Assembly: GCA_032622095.1 (NCBI GenBank)
Contig: CP136067.1
Location: forward strand, 99,222,782 to 99,286,781
Origin: Siphonodentalium dalli
Taxonomy: Eukaryota > Mollusca > Scaphopoda > Gadilida > Siphonodentaliidae
DNA length: 64,000 bases
Reading direction: 5' to 3'
Under the pieces are notes generated by a model that saw only the letters and a program-made list of their open reading frames with translations, had not been told where the DNA came from and ran no database searches. This document shows positions 25,901-40,900 of this stretch, piece after piece (the stretch's first letter is position 1; every line of letters starts with the position of its first letter). Position numbers and translations under genes: made by a program.

Positions 25901-28900
25901 CCCATAACTTCGCGAAAAAAATTCGGACAAACCTGGTTTTCGAACTCGTCTGAGATATTGTTGCAGGAGACTCATATACTAAATATTGTTGAAATCGGTT
26001 AATATTTCATCGAGTTATCGCGCTAACGGTGATCAAATTGCTAAAAATAGACAAACTAAGACCCATAACTCCGGAAAAAAAATTCGGACAAACCTGGTTT
26101 TCGAACTCGTCCGAGATATTGTTGCAAGAGTCTCATATACCAAATATTGTTGAAATTGGTTAATATTTGCGTGCGTTATCGCGCTAACGGTGAAAAACTT
26201 AACTAAAAACCATCTAAGATGGATAACTCTTGTAAAAAAGTTCGGACGTGACCCATTTTCTACAGGCAGTAAATAGTCATTGGGAGAAACTGCCATACCA
26301 AAATCTTTTTGAATCCGTTCACAAATGTCAAAGTTATAAGGCATTCTTTAGGTCCGCCTAACCGCCCGCCTGCCCGCAAACCGTCCCTCGTCAAACCATA
26401 AGTCGAGTTTTTGAAAAACTCGACTAAAAATCAATTCACTTCGGCAGTGGTTGTGCAAAAATGTGGAATCAGCAATGGAAAAACAGCTTCATGGTTAATC
26501 AAGTAATTGTGTTGTTGCCATGTGTGTGGCCTAAATAGGTACAGTAATGCTCTAAGTAATCGACTTCTTAACCACAGCAGAATTATGGGTAACTTTTCAG
26601 GATTTAGTCGGAAATATGGCTTGTTGCCATTCATCGGAAAGTTCTCGGGGAGAAAAGTTACCCATAATTCTGATGTGGTTAAGAAGTTGATTACTCAGAG
26701 CATTACTGTATATAGTTTCAAAACTATTTAATTAAACAATCCTTCGCAAGGTTCTTTTCCTTAACATAATGCCGGGGTCGTCCTATATGTCTTGCATATT
26801 ATCATATTAAATAAAGCAGAACGGGCAGCCAATGAAAATGAAACGAATCAACAATAAAATGCCTCTTACCATCATAGTCTGTGAGGTCTTCTTCATAGAA
26901 CTTTCTGACTTTGATGTCTTTGCTGAAAAAATGTTAATTATTTCAGATAACGATGTAATTTTGTGTTATGGAATATTCATAAGTCAGTCTTGTCGTCTGA
27001 TCTTATTACCTGAACATCATCTCAATGAATACTAGAGAATTTCAATGTATACTTTTATAACTGAATAGGATAATCCATTTTTTAACCCTTCGATGACTGG
27101 AGCTTCCGGAAATTTTGTGAAAACCCTGCGCAAATGCATTCTCTTAAATATGTGAATCTCCCATATGGAGCCTCGCATATATTAGAGAATACATTGCCCT
27201 AACAATGTTTACCTTGACCTTGTAAGCCAGTGAATTCTCTTATATATGCAAGGCTCCCTTTGGGAAACTCACATATATAAGAGAATTCACTGGCTCATGA
27301 TCTTTAATGCTGCACCAGCGCAGCTCATGTTATGAAAGGGTCTCAGAATCTCCTTGTTTTCATAGGAAAAGTTAGTGAATAAACAATCACACAGAACAGC
27401 CAGCATATTTTGGCAGATCAAAAGATAACTGCATTTAGAGACATTTTAGGAAATGGCCTGTTCGAAACCCAAAATTATATATATATAATTTGGTATATAT
27501 CTCAAAACACACATATGCTGTTTCTTATATTTTTTGGTAAATTTGAGAGCGTGTTGTTTGTGGCGGTTGAAATTAATTATCAGCGGTCGACTAAAAATCC
27601 CATCAATAGACCAAGGGAAGAAAATCTAGAGCTGTCATTGCTCTGAAACTTTTATGGTACAACACAATTTTGATTAAAATTACGAGAAAGCAGTGTGCGA
27701 AGTTAAACTAGTTTCAAGTTATATATAACACATTAATCAGTTTTCGAGTCCAGAATTTCAATCGGGGCAATCCATAGCAGTCCTATAATAGCAAGAGCAC
27801 ACGCTCCATGCTGTAAATTATGTTCAAGCTACCATACTAAGTAATCCATCATGCTCCCACAAATGTTCATCGTTTGCGGCAGTTCAAAAAGAAGTGGCAT
27901 ATTCATACTAAAGTTACTCCTATGATATTCCTATCACACAACTTTAACTGTGCATGGTTAGTCAGAATGTTGAAAATTTCCATGGATCAATTGTCATAAG
28001 TGCCAAAACTAATTTAGTTTATATATATCCATACCCTTAAATATAAACTTCAGAAACTCAATAAACGCCCTCCATGTCAAACATCATATCTTCTGGTTAA
28101 TTACACTCCATGTCAAACATCACATATTTTCGTTACTTACCTATAGCGAGAGACTCAGCTACGCCCTCCATATCAAACATCATATCTTCTCGTTCACTCC
28201 CACCACTTGATGATTGTACAGAGGATCCAGAAACTGGAAAACAATAATATTCACAAATAAGTCTACATCAAGTCATAGAAGCCTGGTGTGTTGGGGTTAT
28301 GTGTTAACGCAGCCAATATTTGACCATATTTGGTTTTATTTGAATAGCAAGCCTGTTAATAGTGTCTGTCATTTGCAGAATGAGGTCCCCAGAGGGTGAA
28401 TTTAGTGATGCTATCCCGCTATCATAGGTCATTGAACTTATTATCTGAACATTTCCCAAAAGTGAATACAGATCCTTCTGCACTTGCAATATTATTTCGC
28501 ACGTCTGTCGTCTGCTAATTTTTTCTGGACATCCCTCAAAATGAATAATAGATCATTCCAATGAATACTTTTATAACTCAGTGGGAGTATCCATTCAGTA
28601 AATAAAGGGTTAATCATGATAAAATAAATATGAAAAATGGGAAATAAGGCAGGACTCACCCGTTCTGAGTATGTGTTTATGAATGAATGGCAACTCTAGC
28701 AAGCTACTACTTTCATACAGGCTGTCGCCCATGGCAACACACAGCCCACATAGCGTCACTTGTAGCTCATCGTCATCTGGAATCTCTATGTTATAATCCA
28801 AACAGCAGATTACACATGGCGTCATCTTACGTAGCTTAAAGCACAGTCTCTGAAAACAGGAAAAGATTTGGAGGAATCAGAAGATATAGCATTTCAACAT

Positions 28901-31900
28901 GTCAATAAATTCAATCAGATAGGGGATGCAAGGTTCAAACAATATTATCTCCTGGGCTAGAACAGATGCTATATTGTAAACTTCCAACTGCACTTAATAC
29001 TTCTATGACTGGTGTTTTCTGGAATTTTGCGGAAACCCTGTGCAAATGCATGTGCTTATATTTGCTACAACTGGGGAACAATCTGATCCTAGGTCTCCCA
29101 TAGCAGTTGAGGCCTGATAAGAATGAGGTCGCCAGAGGGTGAATTTAGTGATGATCGTCACACGCGGGATAGCGTCACTAAATTCACCCATCTGGGTACC
29201 TCATTCTGCAAATTACAGACACACTATATCCAGACTTGTACACATTGTCGTCTCTGATCTTGAGTCTATGAGAGCAGCTACAAACTTAATCCAGTATGTT
29301 TTAGATGTGTCTATTATTATTTAATTTGCTTCTGAAATCGTTTTCAGAGCTCTGATCGTAATAATAATCATGATGCTGGGAACGCAATTTCTCCACCAGT
29401 TAATGGTTGGAAAATCAAACTAAAAACAATTTCAATCAATTTCTTTACAACTAATACTGTCATGCATAAAATTTCTAACTTTTGACCAAAGGAGACACCC
29501 CTCCAAACTCCCCACCTATGTCCCACATCCATGAAAGTTTTTTTTCTGGGAAGTGGCACACTACAATATACATCTTGATTTTCAGACAAAAATCTTGAAA
29601 TGCCTACTCACTCGTAATAATTTATCAAACAGATCGGAGATGTCTTTGTTCTTGAATGTGCTGTGGTCAATATCTCCTTTCCAAACTTGACTGAATTGCT
29701 GCAATAGAAGTTAAATTTTCAGAAACAATCTCATTTCATCAGAGAATAAGCGACACAAATTGTTTTGTGAAACATAACATCAAGTACAGTGTTGGAAAAT
29801 TTGCATTTACGATTAACCCGGAATTCAGACAGAAGCCTAAAAAACTTCATTCCTTAATATTTTTTTCAAGTAACAGCTACAGTTATAATTGAGGTAATTC
29901 ACTGGTATATTATTTTATTACCTGTAAAATACAGTTGTAATTGAGGTAATTCACTGGTATATTATTATTATTACCTGTAGAATACAGTTGTAATTGAGGT
30001 AATTCACTGGTATATTATTATTATTACCTGTAGAATACAGTTGTAATTGAGGTGATTCATTGGTATATTATTATTATTACCTTCAGAATACAGTTGTAAT
30101 TGAGGTAATTCACTGGTATATTATTATTATTACCTGCAGAATAGTTGTAATTAAGGTAAATCACTGGTAAATTAGTATTATTACATGTATAATACAGTTG
30201 TAATTGAGGTAATTCACTGGTATATTATTACTATTACCTGTAGAATACAGTTGTAATTGAGGTAATTCACTGGTATATTATTATTACCTGTAGAATACAG
30301 TTGTAATTGAGGTAATTCACTGGTATATTATTATTATTACCTGTAGAATAGTTGTAATTGAGGTAATTCACTGGTATAGTATTATTATTACCTGTAGAAC
30401 ACAGTTGTAATTGAGGTAATTCACTGGTATATTATTATTATTACCGGCAGAATACAGTTGTAATTAAGGTAAATAACTGTTTTTTTAATTATTATTATTA
30501 CCTGTATAATACAGTTGTAATTGAGGTAATTCACTGGTATATTATTATTACCTGCAGAATAGTTGTAATTGAGGTAATTCACTGGTATATTATTTTATTA
30601 CCTGTAGACTACAGTTGTAATTGAGGTAATTCACTGGTATATTATTAGTACCTGCATAATTCAGTTGTAATTGAGGTAATTCACTGGTAAATTAGTATTA
30701 TTACCTGTATAATACAGTTATAATTGAGGTAATCACTGGTATATTATTATTATTACCTGCAGAATGCAGTTGTAATTGAGGTAATTCACTGGTATATTAT
30801 TATTATTACCTGCAGAATACAGTTGTAATTGAGGTGATTCATTGGTATATTATTATTATTACCTGCAGAATAGTTGTAATTAAGGTAAATAACTGTTTTT
30901 TAAATTATTATTATTACCTGTATAATACAGTTGTAATTGAGGTAATTCACTGGTATATTATTATTACCTGCAGAATAGTTGTAATTGAGGTAATTCACTG
31001 GTATATTATTTTATTACCTGTAGACTACAGTTGTAATTGAGGTAATTCACTGGTATATTATTAGTACCTGCATAATTCAGTTGTAATTGAGGTAATTCAC
31101 TGGTAAATTAGTATTATTACCTGTATAATACAGTTATAATTGAGGTAATCACTGGTATATTATTATTATTACCTGCAGAATGCAGTTGTAATTGAGGTAA
31201 TTCACTGGTATATTAGTATTATTACCTGTAGAATACATTTGTAATTGAGGTAATTCACTGGTATATTATTATTATTACCTGTAGAATACATTTGTAATTG
31301 AGGTAATTCACTGGTAAATTATTATTATTACCTAATACAGTTGTAATTGAGGTAATTCACTGGTATATTATTATTATTTGCAGAATCCAGTTGTAATTGA
31401 GGTAATTCACTGGTAAATTATTATTATTACCTGTATAATACAGTTGTAATTGAGGTAATTCACTGGTATATTATTATTACCTGTAGAATACATTTGTAAT
31501 TGAGGTAATTCACTGATATATTATTATTATTACCTGTAGAATACAGTTGTAATTGAGGTAATTCACTGGTATATTATTATTATTATTATTACCTGTAGAA
31601 TACAGTTGTAATTGAGGTAATTCACTGGTATGTGATGCGTATTGCAGATTTCGAATCCTTCTGGAATAGGTTTATCCCTTAGCACGAGACTAATTGACTC
31701 GTCTTTTGCATCATCCACCTGTAAACAGATAATGTCAACCTTTAAGTTATTAGGCTAAAAAAAATATGACTTGAGTCTGAGACAATTTTTTTTCGGAATC
31801 AATGAGGGAGGGACGACTTTATTTATATTTTTTATTTTTTTGTAAGAATGCATCACGATAGCTTCCCTTATCTAGTAATAGTCAGATAATGTAAAACTTT

Positions 31901-34900
31901 GTTTTGCATATACACTCGTTTCATCTGATATAAAAATTGCATTGTGCTACAAGTATACCTATATGACATAGGGATTACCTATAATGTTCTAATGCCGCTG
32001 ACTATTCACAATTGTTATTGCCATCTATAAATTGACACCTCTCCATTATAACATGTGATCATTTCAATTGTTCTGGAGTTACAATTAGTACACCACACTA
32101 TGATGATCAGCTCAAATTTTTCTTCAATGTAGTCATCTACTTTATGTTCTATGTCACTATGTGTATACGTAATATTCAATCTATCAATCACAGAGATATG
32201 TTAAGAGTTCATGTATGTTGAAATTAATGATCAATACATATGGACATGTTGGTAAAAACATATCAAATTAATTTTGAAAAATAAAATTGAAAAACAAAAT
32301 TATAGGAGATATCTTTCGAGCATTGTGCAGCCGACAAAAATCCTATATCGGATGTACGTCTCTAGAACACTCTATTAAAATTAGGATCTGTATAGAAGGG
32401 ATTCCCTCCATTTCATTGGAGAGTGGCGAAGCATGCAAGTTATTTCATTGGTTTATGGCATAGCCGATCACGTCAGAGATCAGAGGTCAATGACGTGTTG
32501 ACAATATTCCCATGCATTGTCAAACTCAACTATTGTTGGAAAACTCAATACAGGCGATATATCCATAACTCATTTTACTCATCGCATTATTTGAGACATC
32601 AACTCCAAGTTTGTTATCAGTCAACGATATTTATGACTGATTATTCTTCAGGATCTAGTTGTATTTATAACTATTTCTAAATACTATGATTCTCACAAAC
32701 AGTTACTACGCCAAGAATGCACTCCATATTTGGAAATGGTTTATTACGTCATGTTGGGAAGGCCGCATCGTCATAGAAATGAAATATTATGATCTCTTCT
32801 AGAGAATTTATCCAATATAGTATTTCCGTCGGCCTTTCAAAGTGACACATTGCTACAAGATATATTTGTCCAACTAGTCGTCAAATTTGTTGGACTCATA
32901 CTACAGAGACCAGCCTAGAGGGCAACTTGGAAGATATCATCTCCCAATCTCTACCAGAGCGCACAAGTCATACTTCCTTTCTGACTCTGTTGCCGGCTGA
33001 GTACTAGTCTGCCATTTCTATATTTAGCACAGGGTTTTCCAAACAAAATGGCAAAAACAGATCGCCCCAAAGTCAACTTTCCTATGTGCTTTGAGAACAA
33101 TTACCGCACTAAAAACTTAATGAGAGAATGGAGGATCAGGGCGGTAGTTTTGTTGATGATTTTCGCAAGCAAGTTGTCAAAATTGGAGCAAATTAGAACT
33201 CTTGTGTCTGACTTGCCATGCGTGTTGTCGGGACATTGTTGACCATGTGCGTTTAGACTTTTGTGTTGAGAAAATAATAGGAGAACCAAATCACCGCGTT
33301 TCGAAATATAGTTCTTTGGTTCTGGTGGGACTTTCCAAACTTGAGGTACAAAACCACACAAATTTTGTTCAATATTTTGTGTGCTTAATAAGGGCAGCAT
33401 TTTGCTCTGCTCGCTTAGTATATATATTAATATCGCGGAAGTCCACCAAAATGTCGCCGATAGCAGCGGTCTTACCGAGTCAACAAGGGAGGTAAACCTG
33501 CATGGAGTTTGATCATCTCCTAGAAATGTGTCACTTCTTATTATTTTTGTTCAAGGGAGATGTGACTTCTCTCTTAGCTGGTCCCTGTACTTGTTTAACC
33601 CTTTACCCAACAGAACGGCCCTGTGCCAATGCATTCTCTTATATATGCGAGTCGACCATAGGTCGCCTCGCTTATATAAGAGAATACATTGGCTTAACAC
33701 ATTAAAAATTATAAAATTGTTAAAGAATGTAAGAAAAAATGGTAAAAAAAGATTTTTTTTAGGCCAATGCATTCTCTTATATATGCGAGGCGACCTATGG
33801 TCGACTCGCATATATAAGAGAATGCATTGGCACAGGGCATAACTGTAACCATCACAATGTGGTCAATGAGCCGGTTCCTATGATATCCATATTTGTATGG
33901 TTTTATTGAGACAGACCTAAGATAATTTAGGCTGTTGCAGCTTTATTTGGCCGTTTTTGGCCGGTTTATTGGGTAAAGGGTTAAAAAAAATGATTGCTGC
34001 CTGATAAGAACAAGAGCATTGCTAGGACGTGGTAAAATATGCATCGCTAGGGCGTGGTAAAATATGCATCGCTAGGGCGTGGTAAAATATGCACATGGTA
34101 ATTTCAACAAGTAAACCTACCATTCTGTTCAGATAAACTAACTAAAGTTATCATCCGGAAACAAAATGTGCAAATTCAACAAAAAGGGCCTTAACTCTGA
34201 AAATTGGCGGGCGGACCAAATTCGAACTTGACCTGTATTTTGTGCTATGTAAACCCACATAACAAATTTCATTCCAGGAACTTTTTGTCATAAATAGTGG
34301 GAACAAAAACCTGCGTGCCTGTAATTTTTATAGGTAAACAATAAATATATAAACCTGGCTGCTGGCAGGCCTGAATTTAGTGTGCCTGTCATTTGCAGAA
34401 TGAGGTCTCCAGAGGGTGAATTTAGTGATGCTATCCTGCATAGCGGGCTAGCATTACTAAATTCACCCTCTGGGGACCTCATTATGCTTAGGCCTCATCT
34501 TCTCTGGAAAGTTTCTTTATTATCAAATTTCTATAGAAACTTCTTCACATAGATTCTATTTCTTTTTTAGTTTAGTTTCTCTATATCCCCAAATTGGCAG
34601 ACGACACATTGCATAATCGAGGTTCCCATTGGGTGTCCATCACAATATTCACCATTTGGGAACTTCAATCTGTGTTTATGTCTTCCATATCAGATGAGGT
34701 AATGCAGAATGAGGTTCCCAGAGGGTGAATTTAGTGATGCTAGCCCACTATGCGGGATAGAGTTACTAAATTCACCCTCTGTGGACCTCATTCTGCAAGA
34801 CAAGCACAAGACATGCAAGAAACAGATAATAAACTCAATAATAAGGAACAGTTGACTTGACTCACCTCAAGAATGAATGTAGCATCTTTGGTCCCTCCTG

Positions 34901-37900
34901 AAAGGTCAAGGTCAGATACCTCGTCCTCGCTGTCATCGATAAAGCCACTTGGAAATGGACTTGTCTGTGAGAGTACGTCCTACAGGAAGAGAAACATGAC
35001 TTATTTGATAGCAATTACAATTAAAGTCAAATAAACTTAAGGAAACACTGACAATAGCTCATAATATAGTGCATAAAAGCACAAAATCTTTAAATTCTAC
35101 ATACAAACTTTCTCATCGAGGTTGTTACGGAATACGACAGACAACACATGTTTTACTCAAATCTTGTTGACGATGATGAGAAATTATACATCAATTTCTA
35201 AAGCAATATTTAATATGCGGGTTTCAAATATCTATATATTCTGACCAGTGCTAAAGATATACACATTCAGTCTCTATGTCTGATTTACATATTAATCCAT
35301 GTAGTAAAATTTACAAAAACACTTCTAAAATTGCCTCATTGATTGAAGTTAAATAGCAACATCTGTATTTTCAACTAAATATTTATGAGAATAGATATCA
35401 CACAAGAACAAATTCCATGTTCTCAGTCCCTCATCACTGAAATTTTGAAAGTCTCGTCAATATTTTTTTATCAATATTTTCTTTTAGAAAACATTGGATT
35501 TTAACAACAAAATAAAATTACTTTTTTTTGGAGTATGTTTTCCATACTTAAAAAAAAATAAAATAATAACCTTCCTCAACTCAAAGTTGAGATCTAATGT
35601 TATATTTTATTTTAATGGCCTCAATAGTAGAAGTTTATTGACAGGGGGCATTTTTAACCCTTTCATGAAGGAAGCTGCACTACTGGTGCAGCATTAAAGA
35701 TCCTGTGCCAATGCATTCTCTTTATATATGCTTGTCTTCCATAGGGAGCGTCGCATATATAAGATAATGCACTCGCTTACAAGGTAAAGATTGTTAGGCC
35801 AATGTATTCTCTTATATATGCGAGGCTCATGATGGGAGACTCGCATATATAAGATAATGCATTGGCACATATATACAAGGCTCCCTATGGAAGACTCACA
35901 TATATAAGAGACTGCATTGGTACACGGTTTTCGCAAAATTTCAGGAAGCTCCAATCATGGAAGGGTTAAGTTTCTGAACCACAACTTTTCAAATCATACA
36001 AGTGTTGACTGGGAATTGAACTTACCGACAGCTGTATGTCGTACGCTTCTCGGTTCTTTAAGAAAGCATCATCAATTTTCTGCTGTAATTCTCTCAGATA
36101 ATGATTCTCCTCTTCAGTAACTAACTATATGACAAGATCATTTAATTTAAAGCATGGTCAATATTAAATTAATAAGATTAAAGATTTAATTATCGTTGTT
36201 ATTTTCAATTTATTTGTTTATTTTCAATGTTGCTGTTAGCCCTCCAAAGCCGGAAGCCGGATTTAGACCCTGGTGGACAGTGGAATCCAAACCAGGCCTG
36301 AGTAAAGTGTGCCTATCATTTGTAGAATGAGGTCCCCAGAGGATGAATTTAGTGACGCTATCCTGCATAGCTTTATAGTTACGTTGCCAGAGCGTTGCCA
36401 AAAAGGTTGTGTGTTTCCATGACAAAATTAACATTCACTTCTGCCCTTATATAATCAACCTATTTAAATTGACAATCTAGCCACATCCCCAACACAGTAT
36501 ACACCTAACAATTAGACAATGATCAATGGTTTGCTATTGTTAACTATGTCTCGGATAGCTACATACCTGAACAGATAGTTTAGGACTTGATGAGCAGGGT
36601 AAAGCTGCCAGATATACTCCTGTCGCCGTCTGAAAATATTTATTTAAATTTATTTAGAATTTATGATTTGGAAATAGTGAGTAAATGTTAGTAAATGTGA
36701 AGTACTTGATGAGCAGGGTAAAGCTGCTAGATATACTCCCGTCGCCGTCTGAAAATATTTAAAAAAAATTATTTACAATTTATGATTTGGAAAGAGTGAG
36801 TAAATTTTAAAAAGAAAATGAGTATATAACTCTGATAAACCTCATCACAACAAATCCAAATAGACTTTGTTGTGCAAGTTCAGTGTCCACATGCTTGATG
36901 GAACAACAATAATTGAAGATATAATCCGGAAACCCTAAAATGATCAGCAAATTCTGAGTCAACAAGGTGCATAACTCTGGTAAAAATGGACAGACATCAT
37001 TCATATTCAAACATGAAGTCTCTCCCTAACCAACAATTTCACATGCAAGGTAAAAAAAAACATGGCATTTTTATACCTAATATTGAACCATTATAGATTG
37101 TCATATCTTTCAGCATGTATGATGAATTATCATATACTTACTGCAACTCCAAGTAACATGGATTCTCCTACGGTTATGTTCATCTTCAAACCAAATAGGC
37201 CATTCATACAACGAATCTGAAAGCAAAGATAGGCACTTGCTGATGAGTTTCCTCACTTTTTGCAGAGATACAATGGAACAACTGATCTACAATATTAATA
37301 ATAATTTATGGGCTCTAAAGTAAATGAGTTTCAATGTGCTTTAACCCTTTACCCAACAGAAGGGCCCTGTGCCAATGCATTCTCTTATATATGCGAGTCG
37401 ACCATAGGTCGCCTCGCATATATAAGAGAATGCATTGGCTTAACACATTAAAAATTATAAAATTGTTAAAGAATGTAAGAAAAAATGGTAAAAAGTGTTA
37501 AAAAAAGATATTTTTTTAGGCCAATGCATTCTCTTATATATGCGAGGCGACCTATGGTCGACTCGCATATATAAGAGAATGCATTGGCACAGGGCATAAC
37601 TGTAACTATCACAATGTGGTCAAGGAGCCGGTTCCAATGATATTCATATTTGTATGGTTCTATTGAGACAGACCGAAGATATTTTAGGCTGTTGAAGCTT
37701 TATTTGGCCGGTTTTGGCCGGTTTGTTGGGTAAAGGGTTAAATGATCATTACCCCAGTCATAGGGCACTGATTACCCATTCTCACGTAGGAGGAAGCAAT
37801 CAGAGCAATTAATGAGCTCCTCAGGGTTGGCATACTGACAATATACATTGACTCCCGACTGAGTGCTCGGCTAAGGGCAAGTCTCCCATGACAACTCTAG

Positions 37901-40900
37901 TAAGAGATCGCTTGCCAAAGGCATCCAACGCAAGGTTGATGTTCAATGGCAGATAGCGGGAATAGAATGTATGACGTTTTCACACCAGGACATTATGAGT
38001 CGAGCACGCTAAACCAATGGACCAATTTTATGACGATTCAGGTATGGTCGTTTATAATTATTGTCGTAAATAGTTCGTGTAGTAGTATATTAATGAGTCT
38101 CCATGAACGTTGCATGTTATATTTTAGTAAATATGGATTATTATTGGTTTAAATATGAATAAGGGGTTGCCATCTAGATTAAAACATGGTGATATTCGAG
38201 CTGATTCTGGCGTTGTACTTTTCATATTCATAACGAAACTTCAGTAAACTGCAGTAAATGATGCTGTGCATAATTTATCTGAGTTTAATTGTTGTCGATA
38301 AAGACACTGTTTATAATGAAATGTGTGTAGTTATACATCCTGTTCGAAAGGCCTTGGCCCTACATGAGAATAGACAGAGGTGAGATTTGTTAATGGAGCA
38401 TTATTCACATTGGAGAACTTCATTAGTTGGCATGTATTTCACATATTCACGCAAGCCTGGTAATAGTGTGTCTGGCATTTGCAGAATGAGGTCCCCAGAG
38501 GGTGAATTTAGTGATGCTATCCCAAGCAGTGGGTTAGCATCACCAAATTCACCCTCTCTGGACCTCATTCTGCTCAGGCGTCATATTCTGGGAAGTATCT
38601 ATAGTGTCAAATTAACATTGTTTTTAGTTACTTTTTCCCTTCTGGGAAGTTTCTATATCCCCTAATCGAGGTGCCTAATGGGTGTACATCACAAACTTCA
38701 ACTGGGGAACTTCAATCTGATCCTAGGTCTCACATAGCAGTTGAGGCCTAAGAAGAATAAGGTCCCAGAGGGTGAATTTGGTATGTTAGCCAACCGTGTG
38801 GGATAGCATCACCAAATTCATCCTCTCTGGACCTCATTCTCCTCTGTTCTGGTGCGAAGTCGCTCCTTTGCTTGAGTTTGAACCCCATTCATAAAGGGTA
38901 AAATATTAATATCGTAAAATTACATAGCATACTTGTATATGTTAAAATTGTTATTTTGAATATGATATAAGATAGTCTTGGACAAGGAGGTTAAAATGTT
39001 ACAATTTATTAAAAAAAAATGTTAATGCTTTTTTTTTTTGGGGTATTGTTTAAAGGTACTCAATCCAATTAAGCACCCATAAATTACTATTTCTTTGGCT
39101 TCGGGGGTAAAATATATTTGATTCGAGTCGAGGAACCCACCCTTCAAAGCTCAGAGTGATCAGATATCGATTTTTGAAATGTGTTAATCTTCGGAGATGT
39201 GGGCCACTTTCACGTCTCAAACGGACAAATTACGGACACATTGCAGGTGTAAGATGGATAACTCTAAAATCAAATGGTTATTATTGTTGATAATAACCAC
39301 TTGATTTTAGAGTTATCCATCTTACACCCGCAATTTGTCCGTTTGAGACGTGAAAGTGGCCCACATCTCCGAAAATTAACACATTTCAAAAATCGATATC
39401 TGATCACTCTGAGCTTTGAAGGGTGGGTTCCTTGACTCGAATCAAATATTTTTATACCCCTGAAGCCAAAGAAATAGTAATTTAGGGGTGCTTAATCGGA
39501 TTGAGTACCTTTAACAGACCAATGTTGATATACATGCAGCATTTTTTAAATGTCAGACACACTAAATCCAGGCCTGACTACAGTAAGATACTGCTGAAAT
39601 AAGACTTACATGTAGCTTATATAGAGAGTAGTCGATTGGTTCCGAGAATTATGTTAACTAATTTACGAGAGGCGAGAGACTTCGGTAAGAAACGAGTGCG
39701 CGTTAGCGCACGAGTTTCTTAAATAAACATCTCTCACCTCAAGTGAATTGATTGCTCTATTTATTACACTTCAGCAACAATTTGGTTCACCAAATATGAT
39801 TAAAACACACAGAATTAATGCATGAAAGTCCCAATATGGAGAAAGATTAACCACCGAAATTAGAGTCATTAACAGTAAGCGACATAACGTCAATGACGTA
39901 ACGAGAAATGACATAATTCACTAGTGACATTACCATTTATAATTAACGGCGTTTTCAATGGAAATCGAGGTTAGGAGTGTAATAAAATAAATATATACAT
40001 TAAGGATATCAATATCATACAACAAATACTGCTGAAGTAAGACTTACCTGTAGCTTATTATAACTATATACATTAAGGATCTCAATATCATACAACAAAT
40101 ACTGATGAAATAAGACTTACCCGTAGCTTATTATAACTATATACATTAAGGATCTCAATATCATACAACAAATACTGCTGAAGTAAGACTTACCTGTAGC
40201 TTATTATAACTATATACATTAAGGATCTCAATATCATACAACAAATACTGATGAAATAAGACTTACCCGTAGCTTATTATAAAGTTGCTTATGAAGCTCA
40301 AACTCCATAAAAGGTAAAGTCTGCAAATATAAAAGAGAACGAAGCATAAACAGTCATGAAATTAACCCTTCCATTACTGGAGATTCCTGAAATTTGACGA
40401 AAACCCTGTGCCAATGCATTCTATTATAAATGCGAATCTTCCTTAGGGAGCCTCGCATATATCAGAAAATAATTGGGCTAACAATATTTACGTTGACCTT
40501 GTATATATAAGAGAATGCACTGATACATGGTCTTTAATGCTGCACTAGCACAGCTCCCATCGTGAAAGGGTTATAAAAGCTTATTAATCCTTTCATGGGA
40601 ATCATAACGGGAGCTGCAGCATTAAAGATCCTGTGACAGTGCATTCTCTTATATATGCAAGTCTCCCATAGGGAGCCTCGCATATATATGAGAATGCACA
40701 GGCTTGCAAGGTCAAGGTAAATATTGTTAGGCCAATATATTCTCTTATGAGGCCATATGGGAGACTCATGTTTATAAGAGAATTCATTGGCACAGGGTTT
40801 TTGAAAAATTTCAGGAAGCTCCAATTATGGAAGAATTAACCTGGATGACAAAAGCTAGATCTGGATGTAAATCTAAGGAAAAATCATCAATATATTATTT

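Noticed and set aside
33048-33495. Overlapping open frames of 64-99 codons on both strands
   Set aside because: No recognisable protein, no matching splice sites in the phase needed by e12-e13, and frames on opposite strands overlap.
33502-35954. Several open frames with the peptide CILLYMRVDHRSP or similar
   Set aside because: These are translations of the family C hairpin (ATTCTCTTATATATGCGAGTC) and appear at every copy.
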